This document shows positions 56,959 through 64,000 of a stretch of DNA of 64,000 nucleotides, piece after piece (the first letter of the stretch is position 1; every line of letters begins with the position of its first letter). The stretch is from assembly GCA_016711285.1 (NCBI GenBank), contig JADJTG010000014.1, positions 124,001 through 188,000 of the forward strand, given 5' to 3'. The notes below the pieces were generated by a model that was not told where the DNA came from, made no database searches, and worked only from the letters and a program-made list of their open reading frames with translations. Position numbers and translations under genes: made by a program. The stretch comes from Sphingobacteriales bacterium (GTDB lineage: Bacteria; Bacteroidota; Bacteroidia; Chitinophagales; UBA2359).

Positions 56959-58005
56959 TTAATTTTTTACATCTAACCGCTTCACGCCTTCGGCTGCCGG
57001 CTCTAAATCATTTTTGAAAGTAAGGGCTTGTTTGTAGTATTGCAAAGCTGTGCGGGTGTCGCCGCGTGTTTCGGCGCACAAGCCGCGCATATAATAAGCT
57101 GCAGCATAGGAAGGAGCTACTTTGGTGGCTATTTCAAAATGTTTTTCAGCCAACTCCACCGAATCTTCTTCCAATAAAATATAACCCAAATTGTAAAGTG
57201 CGTTTTCGTGCTGGCTGCTGCTGCGCAACATAGAACGGTATATCTTTTTTGCTTGTTTATAATCTTTGCGTTGCTGATAAAACATTGCCTTGCCGTACTG
57301 CGCTTCGGTACTGGCGGTATCTGTTTTTAAGGCGTTGTCAAAATATTTTATTGCCAAAGGGTTGTTCTTTTCGCTGTACAATAAGCCTAATTGCATATAA
57401 GCATCGTAGTAATTATTATCAATGCTGATTGCATCTTGTAGAGCAGAAATGGCTGCGTTTGTGTTTTCTTTTTCCTTGTAAATCAAGGCTTTTAGGAAAT
57501 GAGCTTCGGCAAATTCGGGTTTTTCTTTGAGAATGGCATGTATTTTTGCCATCGCTTCATCGTATTGTTTAAGGATAAAATAATTGCGTGCCAACTGAAA
57601 AGCGATTTTTTCGGGCTTGTCGGGGGACTGTTGTAAGCCGCGCTCCAAAAGTGTGTTGGCGGTGTTGAGGTCGCGCATTTGCAGGAGCATATCGGCGGCG
57701 GAGAGGTAATATTTGGAGGCAGTGGCATCTAAGTTTATGGCTTTGTTCATATCGGCGAGGGCGGCGGCAGATTGGCGATTTTCCCATTGTGCCATACCGC
57801 GCATAAAATAAAGTTCGGCATTGCTGCTGTCTTTTCCGATTTGCGTATTCAGTCGTTGAATTTGTGCCAGCAACGCAGAATCACCGATAGCTGCGGTGCT
57901 GTCGGCTGCGGTGCTGTTTGGTGTGTGGGCGGCAGGGTCGGAGTTCTGTTTGCAAGCAGCACATTGCAAGACAACAGCTATCAATAATACGAAAGAAAAT
58001 TTCAT
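56959..58005 (-). CDS. TPR-repeat lipoprotein (348 aa)
   Basis: The lipobox is CAACK (Cys at residue 18). A low-complexity Ser/Thr/Ala linker runs to about residue 45, then about eight TPR units follow (NAELYFMRGMAQWENRQSA, YYLSAADMLLQMRDLNTA, EAHFLKALIYKEKENTNAA, AYMQLGLLYSEKNNPLAI and so on). It is a probable envelope scaffold protein. It faces the DUF4159 gene and is divergent from ccmB. The frame is intact. Confidence 0.82.
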   Translation of the reverse strand: MKFSFVLLIAVVLQCAACKQNSDPAAHTPNSTAADSTAAIGDSALLAQIQRLNTQIGKDSSNAELYFMRGMAQWENRQSAAALADMNKAINLDATASKYYLSAADMLLQMRDLNTANTLLERGLQQSPDKPEKIAFQLARNYFILKQYDEAMAKIHAILKEKPEFAEAHFLKALIYKEKENTNAAISALQDAISIDNNYYDAYMQLGLLYSEKNNPLAIKYFDNALKTDTASTEAQYGKAMFYQQRKDYKQAKKIYRSMLRSSSQHENALYNLGYILLEEDSVELAEKHFEIATKVAPSYAAAYYMRGLCAETRGDTRTALQYYKQALTFKNDLEPAAEGVKRLDVKN

Positions 58006-58093
58006 TTTATTTAATTAAATGCTTAATTTTTTTTGTATATTTTACAACATACAAAGTTATGCAAAGTTTAACGGACTTCTGAAAAACATTTTT

Positions 58094-58101
58094 TACCTTT
58101 G
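58094..58101 (+). promoter_or_regulatory. Possible -7 element for ccmB
   Basis: TACCTTTG, only 9 nt before the ATG, implies a very short leader. No clear -33 box. Confidence 0.3.
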
Positions 58102-58109
58102 CCCTTATT

Positions 58110-58781
58110 ATGCTACAAAGCACGCTGCTACACGAAATATGGATATTGCTGCTCAAAGATTTTCGTTTGGAGTGGCGACAACGCTATGCACTTAACGGCT
58201 TGTTGCTGTATGTGAGCAGTAGTGTGTTTTTGGTATATATGGCTTTTTTGCAGATGAAAGCCACCACATGGATGACCGTACTTTGGATTATTTTGTTGTT
58301 TGCGGCGGCTAATGCCGTAGCTAAAAGTTTTGTGCAGGAACACGCCGCCCGCCAATTGTATTATTATACACTTTTGCACCCCGAAGCGGTGATTATTTCC
58401 AAAATGGTCTATAATACACTGTTGCTGGGTACTATTGCGGCTTTGGGTGTGAGCGTTTACAGCCTGTTTCTAGGATTTCCGGTGCAGCAGCCGTGGGTAT
58501 TTGTGGCGGCAATTGCTTTGGGGGCTTTAAGTTTTTCGCTTACTTTTACGTTGGTGGCTGCCATTGCTGCCAAAGCCGGCGGCAACAGCAGTATTCTGAT
58601 GCCCATTTTGGCGTTTCCTATTATTATTCCTTTGTTGTCATTGTTGATTGCTTTGAGTACGGCAGCCGTGTCTCCTGAAACTGACCTGAATTATAGTAAA
58701 AATTTATCTATACTTTTGGCAATTAATGTCATTTTATTTTCACTATCATTTATCTTATTTCCTTATCTTTGGCGGGATTAA
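58110..58781 (+). CDS. ccmB: Heme exporter protein CcmB
   Basis: Membrane subunit of the CcmAB transporter of system I cytochrome c maturation. The protein has 223 residues with about six spans. The family signature is at the N-terminus (LLKDFRLEWRQRYALNGLLLY) and near ANAVAKSFVQEHAARQLYYYTLLHPEAVIISK; it ends in LFPYLWRD, as is typical. The ATPase ccmA is not adjacent. It is followed after 188 nt by ccmC. A 9-bp inverted repeat (58855-58863 / 58880-58888) in that gap might weakly terminate. Confidence 0.88.
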   Translation: MLQSTLLHEIWILLLKDFRLEWRQRYALNGLLLYVSSSVFLVYMAFLQMKATTWMTVLWIILLFAAANAVAKSFVQEHAARQLYYYTLLHPEAVIISKMVYNTLLLGTIAALGVSVYSLFLGFPVQQPWVFVAAIALGALSFSLTFTLVAAIAAKAGGNSSILMPILAFPIIIPLLSLLIALSTAAVSPETDLNYSKNLSILLAINVILFSLSFILFPYLWRD

Positions 58782-58969
58782 TCAACGGAAAATTTTTTTA
58801 TAAAAAGATGACTATATGGCAGCAAAGGCTTTGATATTGAACACAAAAAGATGGCTGAAAAACAATGCAACCCCACGGCGTTTTTCAGTTTTGCTGTTAA
58901 TAGTTTGTTATTTAATTATTTTAATAAACCGTAATTCGTTTTAATCACACACTATTCTGCTTCCTTTTT

Positions 58970-59662
58970 ATGGCTGTTGCTTCGCTTCCCGCTCCTCTTT
59001 ATAAAAGCTATTGGAAATGGCTCTCGCTCGTGTTGATAGGTTATAGCATCATCGGGGGGTTGCTAATATCTGCGCCGCGTTTGGATATTTTGAACGAAAC
59101 CATCAGAAATTTGTACTACCACGTGCCTATGTGGTTCGGTATGATTATCATTTTTACTTTTTCCTTAGTACATAGTATTCGTTTTTTACGCAGCTCTCAG
59201 GCTACCGAAGATATATTGGCTTCCGAAACAGCCAATGTAGGCATTTTGTTTGGTATTTTGGGGCTTACAACGGGTATGTTATGGGCTAAATATACTTGGG
59301 GGGCTTGGTGGAATGGCGATGTAAAACAAAATATGTCGGCGATAGCACTTTTGATATATTTAGCTTATAACGTATTGCGCCGTTCTGTTCCTGATTTGGA
59401 AAAACGCGCCAAAATATCGGCAGTGTATAATATATTCGCTTATTTTGCTATGCTGCCTTTGTTGTTTGTAGTGCCGCGCCTTACCGACTCATTACACCCT
59501 GCCAACGGCGGTAACAGTGGATTTGTGGTGTATGATTTAGATTATACGATGCGTTTGGTATTTTATCCGGCTGTGATAGGCTGGACACTTTTAGGTTTGT
59601 GGCTTGCCTCTTTGCGGGCAAGACTCACTTTTATTAACTATAAAATGAAAGAAATTATATGA
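58970..59662 (+). CDS. ccmC: Cytochrome c assembly heme-handling protein CcmC
   Basis: The protein has 230 residues with six predicted spans. The tryptophan-rich heme motif is WGAWWNGDVKQNM (about residue 102), and candidate axial His residues lie in LYYHVPMWF (about 49) and SLHPANGG (about 172). It handles heme for transfer to CcmE in system I. Its stop overlaps the start of the next gene by 4 nt. Confidence 0.88.
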   Translation: MAVASLPAPLYKSYWKWLSLVLIGYSIIGGLLISAPRLDILNETIRNLYYHVPMWFGMIIIFTFSLVHSIRFLRSSQATEDILASETANVGILFGILGLTTGMLWAKYTWGAWWNGDVKQNMSAIALLIYLAYNVLRRSVPDLEKRAKISAVYNIFAYFAMLPLLFVVPRLTDSLHPANGGNSGFVVYDLDYTMRLVFYPAVIGWTLLGLWLASLRARLTFINYKMKEII

Positions 59663-59964
59663 TGTTGATACCTTCACATTGGTCATTCCGAAAATTTATT
59701 TTTAGTACCTTATTATTGTTGCATACCCTTTATGTCGTTGCACAAACCTCCGCCGCCGATAGCCTTGCCACTGCTGCTCCTGCTTTAAAACAACAGCCCG
59801 AAATGGCAGATATTATGCGCAGCAATGGCAAAATTTATGTGGTGGTGGCTATTTTATTGCTTTTATTTGTCGGAATAGCCCTGTATTTGCTTTTTATAGA
59901 AAGTCAGGTGAAACAAATAGAAAAAGAATTGAAAAACAATAAAAACAATCCTGATAAATGGTAA
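59659..59964 (+). CDS. ccmD: CcmD-like small membrane protein
   Basis: The protein has 101 residues. A signal-like N-terminal segment is followed by a single strong span (IYVVVAILLLLFVGIALYLLF, about residues 59-79) and a charged helix (ESQVKQIEKELKN), as in CcmD family proteins that stabilise CcmC with holo-CcmE. The 4-nt overlap with ccmC supports the call. CcmD is usually shorter; the extra N-terminal part is a Bacteroidota trait. Confidence 0.75.
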   Translation: MMLIPSHWSFRKFIFSTLLLLHTLYVVAQTSAADSLATAAPALKQQPEMADIMRSNGKIYVVVAILLLLFVGIALYLLFIESQVKQIEKELKNNKNNPDKW

Positions 59965-60064
59965 ATGAGTGAAACTTGCCTTTTTTCAGTATCTCTCTGC
60001 ATAATAAATATATATTCCCTAATACATCAAATATTTATTTAATTACAAAAAATATTCTCATTGC

Positions 60065-61489
60065 ATGAGCAACTCCAAATCGAAATACTCTTTTTTTGAG
60101 AGTGTAGAATTGTACTTTGACAAAGCAGCGGGTATTATGAACTATGACCCCGGACTGCTTCAACAAATTAAATCCTGTAACAGCGTATATCAAATGCGCT
60201 TTCCGGTGCGTATGCGCGGCGGTATTCAGGTGATAGAAGCCTATCGTGTGCAGCACAGCCACCACAAAACTCCCTGCAAAGGCGGTATTCGCTTTAGCTC
60301 CAAAGTAAACCAAGACGAAGTAATGGCTTTGGCTGCTTTGATGACCTACAAATGTGCTTTGGTAGATGTGCCTTTCGGTGGTGGCAAGGGCGGTGTAAAA
60401 ATAAGCCCGCGCGAATATACCGAAGAAGAATTGGAACGCATCACTCGCCGCTATACTGCCGAGTTAATTAGAAAACGTTTTATCGGACCGGCAGTAGATG
60501 TACCCGCCCCCGATTACGGCACGGGCGAGCGCGAAATGGCTTGGATTTTGGATACCTATGTGTCGTATCACCCCGAAGATATAGATGCCGCCGGTTGCGT
60601 AACCGGAAAACCCGTAGAGCAAGGCGGTGTGCGCGGTCGTACCGAAGCCACCGGACGCGGTATTTTCTACGGTTTGCGCGAGGCTTGCAATATCGCCGAA
60701 GATATGAAAGCACTCAAACTCAGCACCGGTTTGGACGGTAAAAAAGTAGTGGTGCAGGGTTTGGGAAATGTGGGCTATTATGCAGCTAAGTTTTTGCAGG
60801 AAGCAGGAGCTATTATCGTTGCCGTAGCTGAGTACGATGGTGCTATTTACAATGAAAAAGGTATTGATGTAGAAGATTTGGCAAAATATCGCAAAGAAAA
60901 CAAAGGCGGTATTATGAATTATCCGAAAGCCAAAAACTTTGAAGATCGCCGCGAAGCCCTCGAAATGCAGTGCGATATTTTGTTGCCTGCTGCTTTGGAA
61001 CAACAAATTCACGGCGAAAATGCACCGAATATCAAAGCAAAAATCATTGCAGAGGGCGCAAACGGTCCCGTAACTCCCGAAGGCGAAGCTATTTTATTGC
61101 AGAAAGGTGCAATTATGATTCCTGATATGTACCTGAATGCAGGTGGTGTAACTGTTTCTTATTTTGAGTGGCTTAAAAACCTCTCGCATGTACGCTTCGG
61201 ACGTATGGACAAACGCTTCCAACAAACCGCCTTCGACAAAATTATTTCGGAAGTAGAAAAACTCACTGGCAGAAACATTGAAAAAGAACAAAAAATGTTC
61301 CTCACCAAAGGTGCTGATGAAATTGATTTGGTGAACTCCGGTTTGGAAGAAACAATGATAAATGCTTATCATTCTATCCGCGATGTATGGAAAAACAACC
61401 CGCAAGCGAAAGATTTGCGTACTGCTGCTTTTTATGTAGCCATTGATAAAGTAGCACAATCTTATATGTCTTTGGGCGTATTCCCATAG
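60065..61489 (+). CDS. gdhA: Glu/Leu/Phe/Val-type glutamate dehydrogenase
   Basis: Oxidative deamination or reductive amination between glutamate and 2-oxoglutarate. The protein has 474 residues. The family signature is VDVPFGGGKGGVKI with the catalytic Lys (about residue 105); PAPDYGTGEREMAW holds the catalytic Asp. The Rossmann motif GLGNVGYYAAKFL (about 230) and the substrate/subunit region AEGANGPVTPEGE (about 325) follow. The hexameric GDH type is implied by the length. Cofactor preference is not clear from the motif. The frame is intact, with its own terminator. Confidence 0.92.
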   Translation: MSNSKSKYSFFESVELYFDKAAGIMNYDPGLLQQIKSCNSVYQMRFPVRMRGGIQVIEAYRVQHSHHKTPCKGGIRFSSKVNQDEVMALAALMTYKCALVDVPFGGGKGGVKISPREYTEEELERITRRYTAELIRKRFIGPAVDVPAPDYGTGEREMAWILDTYVSYHPEDIDAAGCVTGKPVEQGGVRGRTEATGRGIFYGLREACNIAEDMKALKLSTGLDGKKVVVQGLGNVGYYAAKFLQEAGAIIVAVAEYDGAIYNEKGIDVEDLAKYRKENKGGIMNYPKAKNFEDRREALEMQCDILLPAALEQQIHGENAPNIKAKIIAEGANGPVTPEGEAILLQKGAIMIPDMYLNAGGVTVSYFEWLKNLSHVRFGRMDKRFQQTAFDKIISEVEKLTGRNIEKEQKMFLTKGADEIDLVNSGLEETMINAYHSIRDVWKNNPQAKDLRTAAFYVAIDKVAQSYMSLGVFP

Positions 61490-61517
61490 TAGGTAGGAGT
61501 ATAAAATTATAAAAGAA

Positions 61518-61569
61518 CAACAAAAGAACTGTCGCACGCTATATTATAGTGTGCGACAGTTCTTTTGTT
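61518..61569. terminator. Bidirectional terminator between gdhA and the acetyltransferase gene
   Basis: Long hairpin (arms AACAAAAGAACTGTCGCAC and complement, AT-rich loop) with T runs on both strands, placed between convergent genes. Confidence 0.88.
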
Positions 61570-62095
61570 ATTTTAAAATCAATTTGTACAATAATAATTC
61601 TTCATCATCATCGGGCAAGCGTGTAGTGCCTATACATTGCATACCCAACTTTTCCAACAATCGTTGAGAGGCGTGGTTGTTGTGAGTAGTGATGGCTTGA
61701 ACAACAGTAATATTGAAATTTTCAAAAGCAGCTCTCAAAATTCGGCTCGTTGCTTCGTAGGCAAAACCTTGTTGCTCGTATTGCGGCAGCAGCGCAAAAC
61801 CTATATCAATACCTTCCAGCCCTTCGCGGTCGTATAAGCCGCATACCCCGATTTTGGTGTGTGTATGTTTGAGAATGAGCGTATAATTGGAATAGCCTGA
61901 ACGTTGTAGCTGCGGCAACATTCTTTTTTGTATATAGGCTTCTGCTTCGTTCAGGTTGTGTACATGGCGGTCGCCGATGTACTCTAACCATTTGGGAGTA
62001 TTGAGCATTTCGAGGATAAGTGGCGCATCTTCCGGCAGGGTAGGACGCAACAAAAGTCGCTCGGTTTCAAAAGATAAGTATCGTTCATCGTCCAT
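61568..62095 (-). CDS. GNAT-family N-acetyltransferase (RimJ/RimL-like)
   Basis: The protein has 175 residues. Typical features are FETERLLLRPTLPEDAP at the N-terminus, the strand/acetyl-CoA region IDIGFALLPQYEQQGFAYEATSRILRAAF (about residues 95-125, with Q-x-x-G-x-A), and NNHASQRLLEKLGMQCIG near the C-terminus. The substrate is unknown; it could be a ribosomal protein or a small amine. It shares the terminator with gdhA and lies divergent from yidC. Confidence 0.88.
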   Translation of the reverse strand: MDDERYLSFETERLLLRPTLPEDAPLILEMLNTPKWLEYIGDRHVHNLNEAEAYIQKRMLPQLQRSGYSNYTLILKHTHTKIGVCGLYDREGLEGIDIGFALLPQYEQQGFAYEATSRILRAAFENFNITVVQAITTHNNHASQRLLEKLGMQCIGTTRLPDDDEELLLYKLILK

Positions 62096-62195
62096 AAAAA
62101 AATCTTACAATATTTATTTTTTTCAACAAATATGCTTATTTTTTTATTGATAGGTAGAGGTTTTTTATAATCTCTGCTTGCTACTGTTATCAACT

Positions 62196-62227
62196 TTTGG
62201 CGATTGTGTTTAAAATTTATACTTTTG
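62196..62227 (+). promoter_or_regulatory. Bacteroidota-type promoter of yidC
   Basis: TTTG (62196-62199), a 20-nt spacer, TACTTTTG (62220-62227): close to the consensus at ideal spacing, 33 nt before the ATG. Confidence 0.5.
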
Positions 62228-62260
62228 CAGCAATTTTTTTATAGTACATCAAATTAAAGA

Positions 62261-64000
62261 ATGGATAGAAATACTCTCACGGCGTTTTTTTTGATTATGG
62301 TCATTCTGATAGGGTTTCAGTATTTTAACCCTGCCAAGCCACCTGAAAAACCCACCTCCGCAGCTACTACCGATACTACTGCACAAGCTGTTGCTGCACC
62401 AACAACAGCAGCGGCACTTGCTGCCACCTCTACTGCTCCTGCTTTATTGCAGAGTTTTCATCAAGACAGCATCGCAAAAGCTGCTGTTGCCGTATTGGAA
62501 AACGACTTGCTGCAACTTACTTTTACCAACAAAGGGGCGCAGTTGGAAAGTGCCACCCTCAAAAATTATAAAACGGCTGCAAAACAGCCCCTTCAATTGA
62601 TACAGGCAGGCAGCAACGACTGGCATTTTGAAATGTTTGTGAACAATAATAAGTTTTCGTCTGACGATTTCTTATTTACCCTTCACGAAAAAAACGATAC
62701 CGCTTTAATATATCGCCTGTATGCTGATAGTATTTCTTATATAGAACAAAGTTATAAATTAGGTAAAAATAAATATATTGTGCAAGCCGATACACGCTTG
62801 GTGGGCTTTAATAACCGTATGAGTACCGGTGCGCCTATTCAAATATTATGGAATCAAAAGTTGTTGAAACAAGAGCGTACTTTAGATGATGAGCGTTCCC
62901 ATACATCGGCCTATTACCGCGATAAGGAAGAAGAAGTGGAGGCTTTGAGCTACACGGGCAACGACCTGAAAGAAAATGTGGGAACAGTGCAATGGGTGGC
63001 ACACAAACAGCGTTTTTTCAACCAAACCCTCATAGATGCCAACCCCGCCGATGCCCTCAACTTTGAACTCAAATCGCTGCAAGTACAAACACCTGCCGCC
63101 GATGCGCCCGACAGCCTTACGGTTAAGAGTTTTGCTACATTGTTGAATGTTTCTTATGAGGCAACTCCGAATTTTACCCTGCCGATGCAGTTTTATATCG
63201 GTCCCAACGACTATCAGACTTTGCGCTCCAAAGGCATAGGCTTGGAGCATTTGGTAAATTTGGGCTGGAGCATTTTTGGCTGGGTAAATCGCTTTCTCAT
63301 CATTCCTGTATTTAATTTGTTCGAAAAATTCTTCAGCAACTACGGCATTATTATCTTTTTGCTCACGCTATTTATCAAAATCATCATTATGCCATTTACT
63401 TATCGCTCATATATAGCAATGGCAAAAATGAACGTATTGCGCCCCGAATTAGAAGCCATTAAGCAAAAATACCCCGATGATATGCAAAAACAACAACAGG
63501 AACAAATGAAACTTTACAACTCGGCAGGTGTAAATCCTTTGGGTGGGTGTTTGCCGCAATTGTTTCAGCTGCCTATTTTGTTGGCGATGTACAACTTTTT
63601 CCCTTCTTCCATTCAATTGCGTCAAGAGTCTTTTTTGTGGGTAAAAGATTTGTCTTCCTATGATGCCATTATTAATTTTCCTTTTAAAATTCCGTTTTTG
63701 GGCGACCACCTGAGTTTGTTTACCGTATTGATGGCATTGCTCACTTATTTCTCTATGTATCAAAGTATGAAAGATAATGTAGGGCAGCAGGCGGCGCAAA
63801 TGAAAATAATGATGTATTTTATGCCGATATTTTTGTTGTTCATTTTCAACAGTCTGCCGGCAGCATTGACGTATTATTACACATTGTTTAACTTATTGAA
63901 TATGATACAACAATGGTATCTGAAAAAATATGTGGTAAAAGAAGACGACCTCAAAAAACAATTAGCTGAAAATCAGAAAAAACCCCGACAAACCTCCGGT
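62261..64000 (+). CDS. yidC: Membrane protein insertase YidC, C-terminus beyond window
   Basis: Inserts and folds inner-membrane proteins, alone or with SecYEG. 580 codons are visible. The N-terminal span is NTLTAFFLIMVILIGFQYF, followed by an Ala/Thr-rich linker. A large periplasmic beta-domain spans about residues 80-330, then the conserved YidC/Oxa1 core: NYGIIIFLLTLFIKIIIMPFTYRSYIAMAKM (about 365), QEQMKLYNSAGVNPLGGCLPQLFQLPILLAMYNFF (about 410), and later spans to NMIQQWYLKKY. The window ends in the basic tail. The size agrees with Bacteroidota YidC (about 600 residues). Confidence 0.94.
   Translation, partial: MDRNTLTAFFLIMVILIGFQYFNPAKPPEKPTSAATTDTTAQAVAAPTTAAALAATSTAPALLQSFHQDSIAKAAVAVLENDLLQLTFTNKGAQLESATLKNYKTAAKQPLQLIQAGSNDWHFEMFVNNNKFSSDDFLFTLHEKNDTALIYRLYADSISYIEQSYKLGKNKYIVQADTRLVGFNNRMSTGAPIQILWNQKLLKQERTLDDERSHTSAYYRDKEEEVEALSYTGNDLKENVGTVQWVAHKQRFFNQTLIDANPADALNFELKSLQVQTPAADAPDSLTVKSFATLLNVSYEATPNFTLPMQFYIGPNDYQTLRSKGIGLEHLVNLGWSIFGWVNRFLIIPVFNLFEKFFSNYGIIIFLLTLFIKIIIMPFTYRSYIAMAKMNVLRPELEAIKQKYPDDMQKQQQEQMKLYNSAGVNPLGGCLPQLFQLPILLAMYNFFPSSIQLRQESFLWVKDLSSYDAIINFPFKIPFLGDHLSLFTVLMALLTYFSMYQSMKDNVGQQAAQMKIMMYFMPIFLLFIFNSLPAALTYYYTLFNLLNMIQQWYLKKYVVKEDDLKKQLAENQKKPRQTSG

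Overview
The window comes from a member of the Bacteroidota. The evidence is secreted proteins with type IX secretion (T9SS) C-terminal sorting domains, a SusC/SusD pair, TAnnTTTG-type -7 promoter elements, a large Bacteroidota-style YidC, and a small PurL with separate PurQ and PurS. The order is not certain; a Saprospiria- or Chitinophagia-like lineage is a guess. I saw no tRNA, rRNA or CRISPR array.

1-12.6 kb, all leftward: a near-complete de novo purine cluster, in transcription order purE, (terminator), purK, purC, purS, purQ, purL, purF, purM, purN, purH, purD, guaA (cut by the window edge). It covers every step from PRPP to IMP except purB, plus the last step to GMP. purL and purN each carry one apparent +1 frame break. 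12.7-21.2 kb, mostly leftward: three small secreted unknowns, an enlarged arginine deiminase, a ComB-type phosphatase, an HsdR-N-like nuclease, a lipoprotein, and an ECF sigma factor overlapping a membrane/beta-barrel gene. 21.4-31.3 kb: a small outer-membrane protein, threonylcarbamoyl-AMP synthase, a papain-like peptidase flanked by two copies of a 108-bp MITE-like repeat, a T9SS esterase, queA and an M1 metallopeptidase.

31.4-35.9 kb: an exosortase K / MSEP-CTERM pair, i.e. a membrane transpeptidase and its dedicated target, a large multi-span VIT/vWA-like protein with a C-terminal MSEP motif. A metallophosphoesterase lies next to it. 36.0-41.4 kb: six tandem leftward copies (about 0.9 kb period) of an Rpn-family PD-(D/E)XK nuclease gene. 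The C-terminal EGK[IVM] tetrapeptide repeat number differs between copies (6, 4, 3, 5, 4, at least 5). This recalls the RpnL/RpnS gene-within-gene anti-phage toxin-antitoxin systems and is the most interesting locus in the window.

41.8-53 kb, rightward: ferredoxin-NADP reductase behind a possible attenuator, a TMTC-like TPR membrane protein, a DUF2975 remnant with its small XRE regulator, a DUF72 protein, and a SusC/SusD locus with two more lipoproteins. 53-64 kb: a PhoR-like histidine kinase, a T9SS protein, a DUF4159 protein, a TPR lipoprotein, ccmB-ccmC-ccmD, glutamate dehydrogenase, a GNAT acetyltransferase and yidC (cut by the edge).

Many genes, especially 28-53 kb, contain 1-base frame breaks, often in runs of A or T. 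Most look like consensus errors of the assembly. Disrupted genes are therefore given as whole spans, and loss of function is not claimed for them.
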